The notes under the pieces are model-generated. The model ran no database searches. It was not told the origin of the DNA and was given only the letters and a program-made list of their open reading frames with translations. Below are positions 41,562 through 49,973 of a DNA stretch of 64,000 nt, in pieces (positions within the stretch are counted from its first letter, which is position 1; each line of letters opens with the position of its first letter). The DNA comes from Xenophilus aerolatus. Lineage in GTDB: Bacteria > Pseudomonadota > Gammaproteobacteria > Burkholderiales > Burkholderiaceae_C. The translations under genes were made by a program, and so were the position numbers. The stretch lies in NCBI GenBank assembly GCA_030418545.1, contig QAIB01000001.1:310001-374000 (forward strand), given 5' to 3'.

Positions 41562-41966
41562 TCAGCCCACGCGGATGTCGATGCGCCGCGCCTGCGCGTG
41601 CGTCGCCTTGGGGATGCGCAGCGTCAGCACGCCCTGCGCCAGCTCGGCGCTCACCTGCTCGGTGTCCAGTTCCTTGCTGAGCGTGAACACGCGCCGGAAG
41701 CGCGGCGCCGCCACCTCGCTGTGGCTGGACTGAAGGTTCTCGGGCACGGCCAGGTGCAGCTGGCCTTCGATGGTCAGCGTGCCGGCTTCCACCTCGAGCT
41801 GCAACTTGTCCTTGGCCACGCCCGGCAGGTCGGCGTAGAGCGTGATGCCCTGGGCGTCCTCGACCACGTCCACCGGTGGAGTCAGGTAGTCCTCGGCGTA
41901 ACGCGGGTTCGCTTCGGCCTGGCCGGTCGATGGGGTGGCCCGGCTGCGGGTCTGGATGTCGTTCAT
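41562..41966 (-). CDS. Small heat shock protein (Hsp20), second of pair
   Basis: A 134-residue alpha-crystallin-domain chaperone: PPVDVVEDAQGITLYADLPGVAKDKLQLEVEAGTLTIEG, then FRRVFTLSKELDTEQVSAELAQGVLTLRIPK, which contains the A-x-x-x-x-GVL motif. It holds unfolded proteins until DnaK can refold them. It lacks the usual C-terminal IxI extension (ends ARRIDIRVG). It lies 17 bases downstream of another hsp20 gene and shares its promoter. Confidence 0.92.
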   Translation of the reverse strand: MNDIQTRSRATPSTGQAEANPRYAEDYLTPPVDVVEDAQGITLYADLPGVAKDKLQLEVEAGTLTIEGQLHLAVPENLQSSHSEVAAPRFRRVFTLSKELDTEQVSAELAQGVLTLRIPKATHAQARRIDIRVG

Positions 41967-41983
41967 GGCAGGGTCCTCCTGGG

Positions 41984-42421
41984 TCAGTGGATCTCGATGC
42001 GGCGCGGTTGGGCCGCGGCGCGGCGGCGCACGGTGATGTGCAGCACGCCGTCCTGAAGATGGGCGTCGACCCCCTCGGGGTCGGCATCGTCGGGCAGCGT
42101 CAGCGCGCGGTGGAACTTGCCGGCGAAGCGCTCGTTGATGTGCACGGCGGCCTTGCTCTGCGCGTCGGGCAGGGCGGCCTTGCGCTCGCCCGAGATGGTG
42201 AGCAGGCCGCGTTCGAGCTGCACGTCGATCGAGCCCGGGTCGACGCCGGGCACGAAGGCGTAGATCTCGAGCGTCTGCGGCGTGTGGCCGACGTTGAGGG
42301 CCGGGAAGCCCTGGCGGGCGATGCCGCGGATGGTGGGAGACAGATCGAAGGTCTGCTGCATCTCGCGCTGCAGGCGATCCATCTCGGCGAACATGTCGCG
42401 CGGGAACGGCGATCGGTACAT
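41984..42421 (-). CDS. Small heat shock protein (Hsp20), first of pair
   Basis: A 145-residue Hsp20: N-terminal MYRSPFPRDMFAEMDRLQRE, alpha-crystallin domain PALNVGHTPQTLEIYAFVPGVDPGSIDVQLERGLLTISGER, and FHRALTLPDDADPEGVDAHLQDGVLHITV. ATG 42421 has AGGAGG at good spacing. It is the first gene of a two-chaperone operon; the two proteins probably form mixed oligomers. A sigma-32-like promoter lies about 70 bases upstream. Confidence 0.93.
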   Translation of the reverse strand: MYRSPFPRDMFAEMDRLQREMQQTFDLSPTIRGIARQGFPALNVGHTPQTLEIYAFVPGVDPGSIDVQLERGLLTISGERKAALPDAQSKAAVHINERFAGKFHRALTLPDDADPEGVDAHLQDGVLHITVRRRAAAQPRRIEIH

Positions 42422-42490
42422 GGCGAAACCTCCTGAAGTCGAACGGTGATACGGGGCGCGCCGGCCGAAGCGCGGCGGCTCCGAGGGGCC

Positions 42491-42518
42491 ATCTAGGTGC
42501 TCTTGCCGGGGCTTCAAG
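42491..42518 (-). promoter_or_regulatory. Sigma-32-like promoter of the hsp20 operon
   Basis: On the minus strand CTTGAA (42518-42513), a 14-base spacer and ACCTAGAT (42498-42491) resemble the heat-shock consensus CTTGAA-N13/14-CCCCATNT. It lies about 70 bases before the hsp20 ATG. Confidence 0.55.
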
Positions 42519-42559
42519 TAGGAAATTTCAGCAGTCCGCACGGGGGGGCGGCAGGCCCT

Positions 42560-42587
42560 CTTGAATTGCCGCCGGCCGCACCTATTT
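42560..42587 (+). promoter_or_regulatory. Sigma-32-like promoter of the small gene at 42635
   Basis: CTTGAA (42560-42565), a 14-base spacer and ACCTATTT (42580-42587) match six of eight positions of CCCCATTT. It has the same spacing as the divergent hsp20 promoter and lies 48 bases before the small gene's ATG. Confidence 0.6.
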
Positions 42588-42634
42588 CGCCTCTCGTCAC
42601 GACGCATGGTTCATCGAGAAAAGGAGGCAAGAGC

Positions 42635-42910
42635 ATGACCATCGATCCGACGACCCACTCTTCGGGCGCATCGCCCTCGCCGTCGCCATCGCACTACCGC
42701 GGCGTCGACATCCGCATCGACGTGGAGCGCACGCCCGACTGCACTTTCGGCCGCGCCGACCTGTTCGAGGACGCGGAATTCCGCGGCCGGCTGTCCATCG
42801 GCAGCCCCCGGGCGACGCCGGAGGACGTGGCGAACCGCCTGGCCCGCCTGGCCCGCGCCAAGGTCGACATCTGGCGGTCCGTGCAGCGCCATAGGCGCCC
42901 CGCGCACTGA
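42635..42910 (+). CDS. Small hypothetical protein, probable heat-shock gene
   Basis: A 91-residue protein (MTIDPTTHSSGASPSPSPSH...) with a Ser/Pro-rich N-terminus, a central beta region YRGVDIRIDVERTPDCTFGRADLF and a C-terminal basic helix ANRLARLARAKVDIWRSVQRHRR. AAGGAGG precedes ATG 42635. No family recognised. It is divergent from the hsp20 pair with a sigma-32-like promoter, which suggests co-induction by heat. Confidence 0.72.
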   Translation: MTIDPTTHSSGASPSPSPSHYRGVDIRIDVERTPDCTFGRADLFEDAEFRGRLSIGSPRATPEDVANRLARLARAKVDIWRSVQRHRRPAH

Positions 42911-42928
42911 GCGCGGCGCGCCCGGCAC

Positions 42929-43402
42929 TCAGCGGCCTTCGTAGGCCGCGCGCAGGGCGGCGATGTCGAGCTTGCCCATCTTCATCATCGCCGCCATGGC
43001 GCGCGCGGCGCCGGCGGCGTCGGGGCCCTGGAGCATCTCGATCATCGGCCGCGGCACGATCTGCCACGACAGGCCGAAGCGGTCCTTCACCCAGCCGCAG
43101 GGGCCCTCGGAGCCGCCCTCGCTCAGCGCCGACCACAGGCGGTCGACCTCCGCCTGGTCGGCACAGTCCACCGACAGCGAGATCGCCTCGGTGAAGGGGA
43201 ACTGCGGGCCGGCGTTGAGGGCCAGCAGCTCCTGGCCCTCGACCTCGAAGCGGATCGTCAGCACCTTGCCCTTGAGCGCGGGCGAGGCATCGTTGTAATG
43301 CGCGGTCTCGAGCACGCGCGAGTTCGGGAAGATGCGCATGTAATGCGCCACCGCCTCCTCGGCGTTGAAGTCGAACCACAGGCAGGGTGTGATCTTGCGC
43401 AT
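42929..43402 (-). CDS. VOC-family protein (PhnB-like)
   Basis: A 157-residue PhnB-type VOC protein: MRKITPCLWFDFNAEEAVAHYMRIFPNSRV, then FPFTEAISLSVDCADQAEVDRLW and CGWVKDRFGLSWQIVPRPM, followed by a C-terminal MAAMMKMGKLDIAALRAAY helix characteristic of this group. The catalytic role is unknown; many were formerly called 3-demethylubiquinone methyltransferases, without proof. It is the last gene of a TetR-led operon. Confidence 0.88.
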   Translation of the reverse strand: MRKITPCLWFDFNAEEAVAHYMRIFPNSRVLETAHYNDASPALKGKVLTIRFEVEGQELLALNAGPQFPFTEAISLSVDCADQAEVDRLWSALSEGGSEGPCGWVKDRFGLSWQIVPRPMIEMLQGPDAAGAARAMAAMMKMGKLDIAALRAAYEGR

Positions 43403-43412
43403 GGTGTGCTCC

Positions 43413-43922
43413 TCAGCGCTTGGCCAGCAGCTCGGCCAACTGGTCGGCGCACTGGCCCCAGCCTTCGTGGAAGCCCATCTTCTCGTGCGTCTCGCGGTCG
43501 GCCGCGCTCCAGTGCATGGCGGTGGCGGTGTAGCGCGTCTTGCCGTCGCCTTCGGGTTCGAAGCTCACCACCGCGACCATCTTGATCGGCTGCGGATCGG
43601 CCGGCACCCAGCCGGGCGTGAAGGCGTTCGTGAACACCAGCTTGCGGTTGGGCACGATCTCGAGGAACACGCCGTCGTTCGGGTACTCGTTGCCCTCGGG
43701 GTCGCGCATCACCACCAGCGACTGGCCGCCGGGGCGCAGGTCGTGCTGCACCCTGGAGATGGTCCACGGGCGCGGGACGAACCACTGCTTGAGCAGTTCG
43801 GGGTCGGTCCAGGCGCGGAAGACCTGCTCCGGCGTGGCGTCGTACAGGCGCGTGAGGCTGAGCGCATGGGCATCGCTCGCGGCGACGTTGCGGCAGGGAT
43901 CGGGATTCGTCGTGTCGGTCAT
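43413..43922 (-). CDS. SRPBCC (AHSA1-like) domain protein
   Basis: A 169-residue START-like ligand-binding protein: LTRLYDATPEQVFRAWTDPELLKQWFVPRPWTI, LRPGGQSLVVMRDPEGNEYPNDGVFLEIVPNRKLVFTNAF, HEKMGFHEGWGQCADQLAELL. This is the AHSA1 subgroup, whose bacterial members often sit beside PhnB-like genes, as here (11 bases apart). It probably binds a hydrophobic ligand. Confidence 0.9.
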   Translation of the reverse strand: MTDTTNPDPCRNVAASDAHALSLTRLYDATPEQVFRAWTDPELLKQWFVPRPWTISRVQHDLRPGGQSLVVMRDPEGNEYPNDGVFLEIVPNRKLVFTNAFTPGWVPADPQPIKMVAVVSFEPEGDGKTRYTATAMHWSAADRETHEKMGFHEGWGQCADQLAELLAKR

Positions 43923-44017
43923 GGTGAGCTCCTGGGTTGCAAAAGCAGGGTGAGGAAGGGCTTGCAGCCGCGCGGGCCGCAAGTTCGGCGGGAACGAGGA
44001 AAGGGGCTGACGTGCGC

Positions 44018-44371
44018 CTAGAAGGCTCGGCCGTTCACGTGCTTCACCGGGATGGCGTCGAGGTCGATGCCTTCCACGCAGCGCAGGTTGATCGCCACCA
44101 TCGGCGAGCCGTCGGGCTTCTTCCCGTCGGCGTAGGGATGGATGCCGCAGACGGTGCAGAAGCGGTGCGCGATCACATGCCTGTGGAAGAGGTAGCGGCC
44201 CACCTTGCTCTCGTCGGACTCGAAGCGCACCTGCTGCGGCGGCACGAACCACAGCAGCGAGCCCTTGCGCTGGCACATCGAGCAGTTGCAGGCCATGCCC
44301 GAGTCGATGGTGCCGTCGACTTCGAGGCGCACGGCGCCGCAGTGGCAGCTCACGCGGTGGGTGGGGGTCAT
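44018..44371 (-). CDS. GFA-family zinc protein
   Basis: A 117-residue protein of the GFA (glutathione-dependent formaldehyde-activating-like) family. Zinc cysteines are visible as CHCG (about 9-12), CNCSMC (28-33) and the later CTVCG. The fold is the Mss4-like beta sheet. Function in this group is largely unproven; a role in glutathione-adduct or aldehyde handling is inferred. Its start overlaps the TetR gene's stop by 4 bases (ATGA), showing translational coupling. Confidence 0.9.
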   Translation of the reverse strand: MTPTHRVSCHCGAVRLEVDGTIDSGMACNCSMCQRKGSLLWFVPPQQVRFESDESKVGRYLFHRHVIAHRFCTVCGIHPYADGKKPDGSPMVAINLRCVEGIDLDAIPVKHVNGRAF

Positions 44372-45066
44372 GGTGTGTCTCCTTGGTGTCGGGATGCGGG
44401 AACCGGAATGTGCTCGCCCACCGGCACGGGCGGCGCGAGCTGCACCGCCGCGCCGGGCGTGAGCAGCGCCTGCACATAGGCGCGCAGGTGGGCCACGCAG
44501 ACCGACGCGATGTGCGCGCCGCCCTGCGCCTTGGCCAGCACGAAGGCGCCCTGCAGCGCGGCCTGGGTGTAGAGCGCGAGCTCCTGCGCGTCCCAGGTGG
44601 CGTCGGGCACGTACAGCGCCTGGGCCTGCGCGATGTCCACCGCCACCGTGTGCGCATGCCCCTCGATGCCGGCATTGCAGGCGTCGCGGATGGCAGGGTG
44701 GGTGGTGAAGGTCTCCTGCACCATGGTGCCGAGCAGGCAGGTGAAGTCGGGCAGCTCGCCGGCCAGCATGACGGCCCGCAGGTCGATGTAGCCCAGCACG
44801 CGCTCGCGCGGGTCGGGCAGTCGGTGGTAGTCGGCGGCGGCGAAGGCGGCACCGGTGACGTCGCTCCAGTGCAGCGTGGCCTGGATGGCGAGATCTTCCT
44901 TGCCCTTGAAGTGGTGGAAGAAGCTGCCCTTGGTCACGCCGGCGGCCTGGCAGATCTCGTCGACCGTGGTCGCGGTGTAGCCCTTGGTGCGGATGACCTG
45001 CAGCGCGGCGTCGAGCAGCCGGGTGCGCGACGGGAGGGCAGGGGAAGTGGGGGTGTTCATGACCAT
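44368..45066 (-). CDS. TetR-family regulator heading the GFA/SRPBCC/VOC operon
   Basis: A 232-residue TetR protein: helix-turn-helix RTRLLDAALQVIRTKGYTATTVDEICQAAGVTKGSFFHHFKGKEDL, then a TetR_C-like all-helical ligand domain. It is the first gene of a four-gene operon that it probably represses. Two candidate operators (CCATACC-N8-GGTATGG and TACC-GATT-GGTA) start at its own initiation codon. ATG 45066 is used; ATG 45060 is also possible. Confidence 0.9.
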   Translation of the reverse strand: MVMNTPTSPALPSRTRLLDAALQVIRTKGYTATTVDEICQAAGVTKGSFFHHFKGKEDLAIQATLHWSDVTGAAFAAADYHRLPDPRERVLGYIDLRAVMLAGELPDFTCLLGTMVQETFTTHPAIRDACNAGIEGHAHTVAVDIAQAQALYVPDATWDAQELALYTQAALQGAFVLAKAQGGAHIASVCVAHLRAYVQALLTPGAAVQLAPPVPVGEHIPVPASRHQGDTP

Positions 45067-45107
45067 ACCGATTGGTTGGTATGGACTATACGTACCGATT
45101 GGTATGG
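45063..45107. promoter_or_regulatory. Tandem TetR operator candidates
   Basis: A perfect inverted repeat CCATACC-N8-GGTATGG at 45063-45084 and a second, TACC-GATT-GGTA, at 45093-45104. The string TACCGATTGGT occurs in both. They overlap and precede the TetR start, as expected for autorepression. Confidence 0.75.
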
Positions 45108-45142
45108 CGCAAGCGAAAAAATGTAACTTGCACCGAAGTCGA

Positions 45143-45200
45143 GGATGAAACAGCCCCCGGTGCGCGTCCTGTCTGCGCGAGCAGCTATGAATTCAGGAGC
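45143..45200 (+). repeat. Dispersed intergenic repeat, copy 7 (degenerate)
   Basis: A decayed forward copy: GATGAAACAGCCCCCGGTGCG, CGTCCTGTCTGCGCGAGCAG, CTATGAATTCAGGAGC. The left arm GCTAT is present; the right arm ATAGC is lost. Confidence 0.6.
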
Positions 45201-45323
45201 GCAAAAGGTGGGCAGTCAATGGCGCGCTGCCGTGCAAGTCCGTGGCCGCGCGCCCCACCCGGCCACTGCGCCATCGCGGCGTGTCCGGCCGCCGGCTGTC
45301 GGCGCGGCCGACAATCCGCGGCC

Positions 45324-47270
45324 ATGAACACGCTCGCCTCCGTCGGCCGGCGCCTCGGCATCGACGCAGCGGGCGCCGCCCTCGCGCTGCGCATGGCCCT
45401 GGCCGCCACGCTGGGCTTCGCCATCGCCGCCGCCTTCCACGTCCACAACGCCTACTGGGCCGCGATGCCGGTGTGGGTCGTCGCGCAGAACGCGCGCGGC
45501 CTGCTCATCGAGCGCGGCTTCTTCCGCATCGTCGGCACGCTGGTCGGCGCGGCGGCGGGTTTCGCGATCCTGCGCGCCGTCCCGGGCCCCTATGCGGCGC
45601 TGGCGCTGCTGGGCCTGTGGGCGGCAGGCGGCGCCGCGGCCGCGGCGCTGCTGCGCGGCGTGGTGTCGTATGCGGCGCTGATGGCCGGCATGACGGCGGC
45701 GGTGGTCGTGCTGCCCTCGGTACTGGCGCCGGAGCGGCTGCTGCCGCTGGCGGTGGCGCGCGTGGAGTGCACGCTGATCGGCGTCGTGGTGGTCACGCTG
45801 GTCACGGGCTTCTTCACGCCCTCGGCTCGGCGGCGCGAGTTCTACCAGCGCGTGCGGCACCTGGCGGCCGACGCCGCCGGCTTCGCCGCCGAGGCGGCCG
45901 CAGGCCGCCCGGCGCGCGACACGGCCGCGCTGGAGCGGCGCGTGCTGACCGAGATGGGCGAGGTCGACACCGCCGCTCGCACCGTGGCCGCCGGTTCGGT
46001 CGAAGGCTACCGGCGCCTGCGCTACACGACGGCGCTGGTGGCCGCCTCCATCGCGCTGATGGCCGCCGCGGCGGCGCTGCGCGCCCGGCGCCTGCGCGGC
46101 GAGCCGGTGCCCGACGCGCTGGCGGGCCAGCTCGCCAGCCAGGCCGCCCGGCTCCGCGAGGCTGCACCCTGGGAGCCGGCGCCGCTGGACCCGGCCCAGC
46201 TCCCGGGCCGGGCGGCCACGCCCGAGGATCGCGTCCACCGCGCGATGGCCTGGCTGGTGGCGGCCGAACAGGCCTTGTTCGCGCAGCGCGTCGACGCGGC
46301 CGCCGACGAGCGCGGTTTCGCACCGCGCGCGAGCGCCTACCTGACGCCGCAGCGCGACTGGCAGCGCGCCGCGGGCAACGCCGCGGCCGCCGGACTGGGC
46401 ACCTTCGTCGCCGCGGCCGTGGGCCTGGCCTCCGGCTGGCCGGCGGCCGAGCTGGCGGCGCTGGGTGTGTGCATCTTCTCGATGGTCCTGGGAACGCTGC
46501 CGGCGCCGCGCGCGGTGGCACCGAAGCTCATCGCCGGCGTGGCGGCCGGCGTGGTGGCCGCCACCTTCTACCGCTTCGTGGTGCAGCCTCAGGTGGACGG
46601 CCCGGTGTCGCTGGTGCTCAGCATCGTGCCCTTCATCGCCGTCGGCGCGCTGGCGCGCGTGAGCCGCCACACCGCCATGCCGGCGCTGGATGCCAACATG
46701 TGCTTCATGCTCGGCAGCCAGGCCGGCATGCCGGCGGCCGCCGGCCCGGAGATCCTCAACGGGGCCGCGGCGCTGATGACGGGGGCGGTGCTGGTGGGCA
46801 GTGCCTTCCTGCTGGCGCCCGACCGTTCGGCGGCGCGCTCGCAGGCGCTGGCCGGCCACATCCGGCGCGACGTGGCGCGCCTCTTCGACCACCCGCGCAC
46901 GCGCGCCGCGGCCGTGGCGGGCGAGTGGCACGCGCAGACGGCGCGGCGCATCCTGCGCCTGCTGCTGGACCTGCAGCGCGCCGGCCGCTCCGGCGACGCG
47001 CCGGAGGGCCTGCTGGCGGCGCTGAACCTGGGCCATGCCGTCACCACATTGCAGGACGCGATCGACGCCTGCAGCGAGGGCGACCCCCAGCGCGCCGCGC
47101 TCGAAGCCGTGCTGCGCGCCCTGCAGGGCTTCGAAGAGGACCCCGAGGGCGCCGCGGCGGCTGCGCTCCAGGCCGGCGCTGTCCTGCACGACGCGGCGCT
47201 GCGCCAGGTCGTGCACGATGCCGCCGATGCGCTGCGCGAGGGCGCCGCGCTGTGGAGGCCGACGGCCTGA
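45324..47270 (+). CDS. FUSC-family inner-membrane protein (aromatic acid exporter-like)
   Basis: A 648-residue protein with two membrane blocks, each of about six helices (about residues 18-165 and 350-505), separated and followed by soluble helical regions, the FUSC/YccS/AaeB layout. The first block begins ALALRMALAATLGFAIAAAFHVHNAYWAAMPVWVV. Such proteins are linked to export of aromatic acids. There is no adjacent membrane-fusion protein gene. ATG 45324 is preceded by no clear RBS; the longer frame upstream runs through the TetR operator and repeat copy 7. Confidence 0.88.
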   Translation: MNTLASVGRRLGIDAAGAALALRMALAATLGFAIAAAFHVHNAYWAAMPVWVVAQNARGLLIERGFFRIVGTLVGAAAGFAILRAVPGPYAALALLGLWAAGGAAAAALLRGVVSYAALMAGMTAAVVVLPSVLAPERLLPLAVARVECTLIGVVVVTLVTGFFTPSARRREFYQRVRHLAADAAGFAAEAAAGRPARDTAALERRVLTEMGEVDTAARTVAAGSVEGYRRLRYTTALVAASIALMAAAAALRARRLRGEPVPDALAGQLASQAARLREAAPWEPAPLDPAQLPGRAATPEDRVHRAMAWLVAAEQALFAQRVDAAADERGFAPRASAYLTPQRDWQRAAGNAAAAGLGTFVAAAVGLASGWPAAELAALGVCIFSMVLGTLPAPRAVAPKLIAGVAAGVVAATFYRFVVQPQVDGPVSLVLSIVPFIAVGALARVSRHTAMPALDANMCFMLGSQAGMPAAAGPEILNGAAALMTGAVLVGSAFLLAPDRSAARSQALAGHIRRDVARLFDHPRTRAAAVAGEWHAQTARRILRLLLDLQRAGRSGDAPEGLLAALNLGHAVTTLQDAIDACSEGDPQRAALEAVLRALQGFEEDPEGAAAAALQAGAVLHDAALRQVVHDAADALREGAALWRPTA

Positions 47271-47427
47271 CCCCGCGGCGCCTGCGAGGCCCGCGAAGCA
47301 CTGGCGGGCGCGGCGTCGGACGGCCCCGCGTGCCGGCGGCGTCCGGCGAACCGGCGCGGGCGCCTCGCCTCCAATACGGACCGATGGCGCACCGCGCCTG
47401 CGGCCCATCGCTTTCAAGGAGTTGCCG

Positions 47428-47739
47428 ATGACCCCCTTTCACCGCTTCGGACCTGCGCCTCTCGCCGCCGCTGCCGGCATCGCCCTGGCCCTGTCCGCCT
47501 GCAGCAGCACCGCCGTGCGCGCGGGCGGCGCCCCCGACGTCAGCGTGAAGAACTGCGTGGCCGCTGCCGTGCGCGAGTTCAAGGTGCCGCCGGCGGGGGT
47601 GGCGGTGATGAGCAGCAGCACGCCGCGCGACGGCGTCTATGCCGTCAACCTGGCCGTCGGCCCGCAAAAGCGCAGCGCCGTGTGCACGGCCGACGAGAAC
47701 GGCGCCGTGCTGGGCCTGGTCTACAAGCGCCCCGAATGA
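47428..47739 (+). CDS. Small outer-membrane lipoprotein
   Basis: A 103-residue protein with a lipoprotein signal peptide and lipobox LALSAC (Cys25; following Ser). The mature part VSVKNCVAAAVREFKVPPAGVAVMSSS and RSAVCTADENGAVLGLVYKR has two cysteines that may pair. AAGGAG precedes ATG 47428. No named family recognised. Confidence 0.78.
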   Translation: MTPFHRFGPAPLAAAAGIALALSACSSTAVRAGGAPDVSVKNCVAAAVREFKVPPAGVAVMSSSTPRDGVYAVNLAVGPQKRSAVCTADENGAVLGLVYKRPE

Positions 47740-47839
47740 CCGGGCGGTGCCCGCTGTGCGGCGCTTTATCCGACAGGCCGCGCGCTAGACCGAAGGTACG
47801 CTATCGCGCATCATCCGGCGCCCTTGCGGGCCGCGCCCC

Positions 47840-49486
47840 ATGAGCCAACCCGAAAAACCGCCAATTCCCGGCCGCAGCCCTGTCCAGGTCGAGGACGGCG
47901 GGCCCTCCCAGTTCGTTTCCCACCGGGACGACATCTTCTTCGCCGCCATCGAGACCACGCGCATGCCCATGCTCGTGACCGATCCGCGCCAGCCCGACAA
48001 TCCCATCGTCTTCGCCAACCGCGCCTTCGTGGCGATGAGCGGCTATTCGATCGACGAGTTGCTGGGCCACAACTGCCGCTTCCTGCAGGGCCCCGCAACG
48101 GATCGCCAGACGGTGCAGACCATCCGCCAGGCGATCGACCAGCGGCGCGAGATCTCGCTGGAGGTGCTCAACTACCGCAAGGACGGCTCCTCCTTCTGGA
48201 ATGCGCTGTTCATCTCGCCGGTCTACGACCGCAACGATGAACTGGTGTTTTTCTTCGCCTCGCAGCTCGACGTCAGCCGCCGTCGCGACGCCGAGGAGGG
48301 CCTGGCCCAGGCGCAGAAGATGGAGGCGCTGGGCCAGCTCACCGGCGGCATCGCGCACGACTTCAACAACCTGCTGCAGGTCATGTCGGGGCACCTCGAC
48401 CTCATGAGTGCCCGGGCCCGCCTGAACAAGCTCGGGCCCGAGGACCTCGCGCGCGGCATCGGCAGCATCCGCAGCGCGGTGACCAAGGCGTCGACCCTCA
48501 CGCAGCAGCTGCTGGCCTTTTCGCGCAAGCAGCAGCTGCGCGGGCGCACCATCAACCTCAACACACTGGCCACCGGCATGACGGCGCTGGTGCAGCGCAC
48601 GCTGGGCGAGCAGATCCAGCTCGAGTTCGACCTGGCGCCCGACCTGCCCAACTGCGAGCTCGACACCACGCAGGTCGAGGTGGCGCTGCTCAACGTCCTG
48701 ATGAATGCGCGCGACGCCATGCCCGACGGTGGCCGCATCCGCATCGAGACGCGTGCGGTCGAGGCCGCCAACGAGGGCGACGACAGCGGCGAACTGCCCG
48801 CCGGCCTGCGCCCCGGCGCTTATGCGGCGCTGTCCGTCACCGACACCGGCACCGGCATCCCGGCGGACATCATCGCGCGTGTGATGGACCCGTTCTTCAC
48901 CACCAAGGACGAGGGCAAGGGCACGGGCCTGGGCCTGTCGATGGTGTACGGCTTCGCGAAGCAGTCGGGCGGCACGGCGACGGTCTCGTCCGAGCCGGGT
49001 CAGGGCACCACGGTGCGCATGTTCTTCCCGGCGGTGCGCAATGCCGTGCGGATCGAGGGCGAGAGCGGCTTGCGTCCCAACGAGCGGGGTGGGAGCGAGA
49101 CCATCCTCGTGGTGGAAGACCGGCCCGAGGTGTCGGAACTGGCGCGCGACATGCTCGAGGGCCTGGGCTACCGCGTGCACGTCGCCGACTCGGGCCGCGC
49201 CGCGCTGGAGCTGGTGCGCTCGCTGCCGCCCGACCGCATGCCCGACCTGCTGTTCTCCGACGTCGTGATGCCCGGCGGCATCAACGGCTACACGCTGGCG
49301 CGCGAGGTCCGGCGCCTGCTGCCCTCGGTCCATGTGCTGCTGACCACCGGCTACGACCGCGACATGGGCAACATCGACCAGGTCGCGCCCTCGGAGTTCG
49401 ACATCCTCAAGAAGCCGTACCGCCTGTCGGACCTGGCGTTGCGCGTGCGCATGGCACTCGACGGCGCCACCGGCACGCGCTCCTGA
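47840..49486 (+). CDS. LOV-domain hybrid histidine kinase (probable blue-light sensor)
   Basis: A 548-residue sensor. A PAS domain of LOV type spans about 35-140 and has the photoactive motif GHNC79RFLQG, the cysteine that bonds FMN on blue-light excitation. A dimerisation helix leads to the phospho-accepting H173 (GGIAHDFNNLLQ). An ATPase domain follows (NVLMNARDAMPDGG, DTGTGIP, GTGLGLSMVYGF). The C-terminal receiver has acidic EDRPE, D474 (LFSDVVMPGG) and a conserved lysine (ILKKPY). It is soluble, with no membrane helix. No output gene is adjacent. Confidence 0.92.
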   Translation: MSQPEKPPIPGRSPVQVEDGGPSQFVSHRDDIFFAAIETTRMPMLVTDPRQPDNPIVFANRAFVAMSGYSIDELLGHNCRFLQGPATDRQTVQTIRQAIDQRREISLEVLNYRKDGSSFWNALFISPVYDRNDELVFFFASQLDVSRRRDAEEGLAQAQKMEALGQLTGGIAHDFNNLLQVMSGHLDLMSARARLNKLGPEDLARGIGSIRSAVTKASTLTQQLLAFSRKQQLRGRTINLNTLATGMTALVQRTLGEQIQLEFDLAPDLPNCELDTTQVEVALLNVLMNARDAMPDGGRIRIETRAVEAANEGDDSGELPAGLRPGAYAALSVTDTGTGIPADIIARVMDPFFTTKDEGKGTGLGLSMVYGFAKQSGGTATVSSEPGQGTTVRMFFPAVRNAVRIEGESGLRPNERGGSETILVVEDRPEVSELARDMLEGLGYRVHVADSGRAALELVRSLPPDRMPDLLFSDVVMPGGINGYTLAREVRRLLPSVHVLLTTGYDRDMGNIDQVAPSEFDILKKPYRLSDLALRVRMALDGATGTRS

Positions 49487-49499
49487 GGGGCGGCGGACT

Positions 49500-49973
49500 T
49501 CAGGCGGCGCGCAGGGCCAGCCGCAGGATGAAATCCATCGACTCGCCGCGGGCGCGCTGCACCGGGTTGAGCGACACGCGAACGCGGTAGTCGCCATCGG
49601 CCGCCAGCCGCCCCTGCCACAGCGGCAGGGCCGAGAACTCGCTCATGAAGAGCGCGTCCTTGTGTTGCGGGCCCAGCACCTTGAACGATGCGCCAGGTGC
49701 GAGCGTCTCCAGTTCCACTTCGAGCGACTGCCCGGCGCGCCCCTGGATGAGGTAGTCGCGCACGCTGTGCGCCGGCGCCTGCAGCCGGCCGCGCAGCAGC
49801 CGCTGGCCACCCCGCCGGGAGAAGCGCACGCGCAGCGATGGCACCCGGGCGGCGGGCGCGGCGGACGTCTTGACCTGCGCCGGCGCCGCGACCGGCAGCC
49901 ATGCCATGGCGGCGGCCCACAGGAGCCAGCGGCGGCGGGAGTCGGACGAGGGGGTGCGAGCGTGCAGCGGCAT
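49500..49973 (-). CDS. Exported hypothetical protein (PliG/PPC-like)
   Basis: A 157-residue protein with a signal peptide (RRRWLLWAAAMAWLPVAAPAQ). The mature part VRFSRRGGQRLLRGRLQAPAHSVRDYLIQGRAGQSLEVELE and DGDYRVRVSLNPVQRARGESMDFILRLAL resembles the beta-sandwich of g-type lysozyme inhibitors (PliG) or bacterial pre-peptidase C-terminal domains. That assignment is tentative. Its ATG overlaps the stop of the ABC ATPase gene by one base (TGATG), so they are co-translated. Confidence 0.7.
   Translation of the reverse strand: MPLHARTPSSDSRRRWLLWAAAMAWLPVAAPAQVKTSAAPAARVPSLRVRFSRRGGQRLLRGRLQAPAHSVRDYLIQGRAGQSLEVELETLAPGASFKVLGPQHKDALFMSEFSALPLWQGRLAADGDYRVRVSLNPVQRARGESMDFILRLALRAA

Noticed and set aside
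45216-47417. 733-codon minus-strand frame opposite the FUSC gene
   Set aside because: Shadow of the membrane protein; no hydrophobic segments or motifs of its own.
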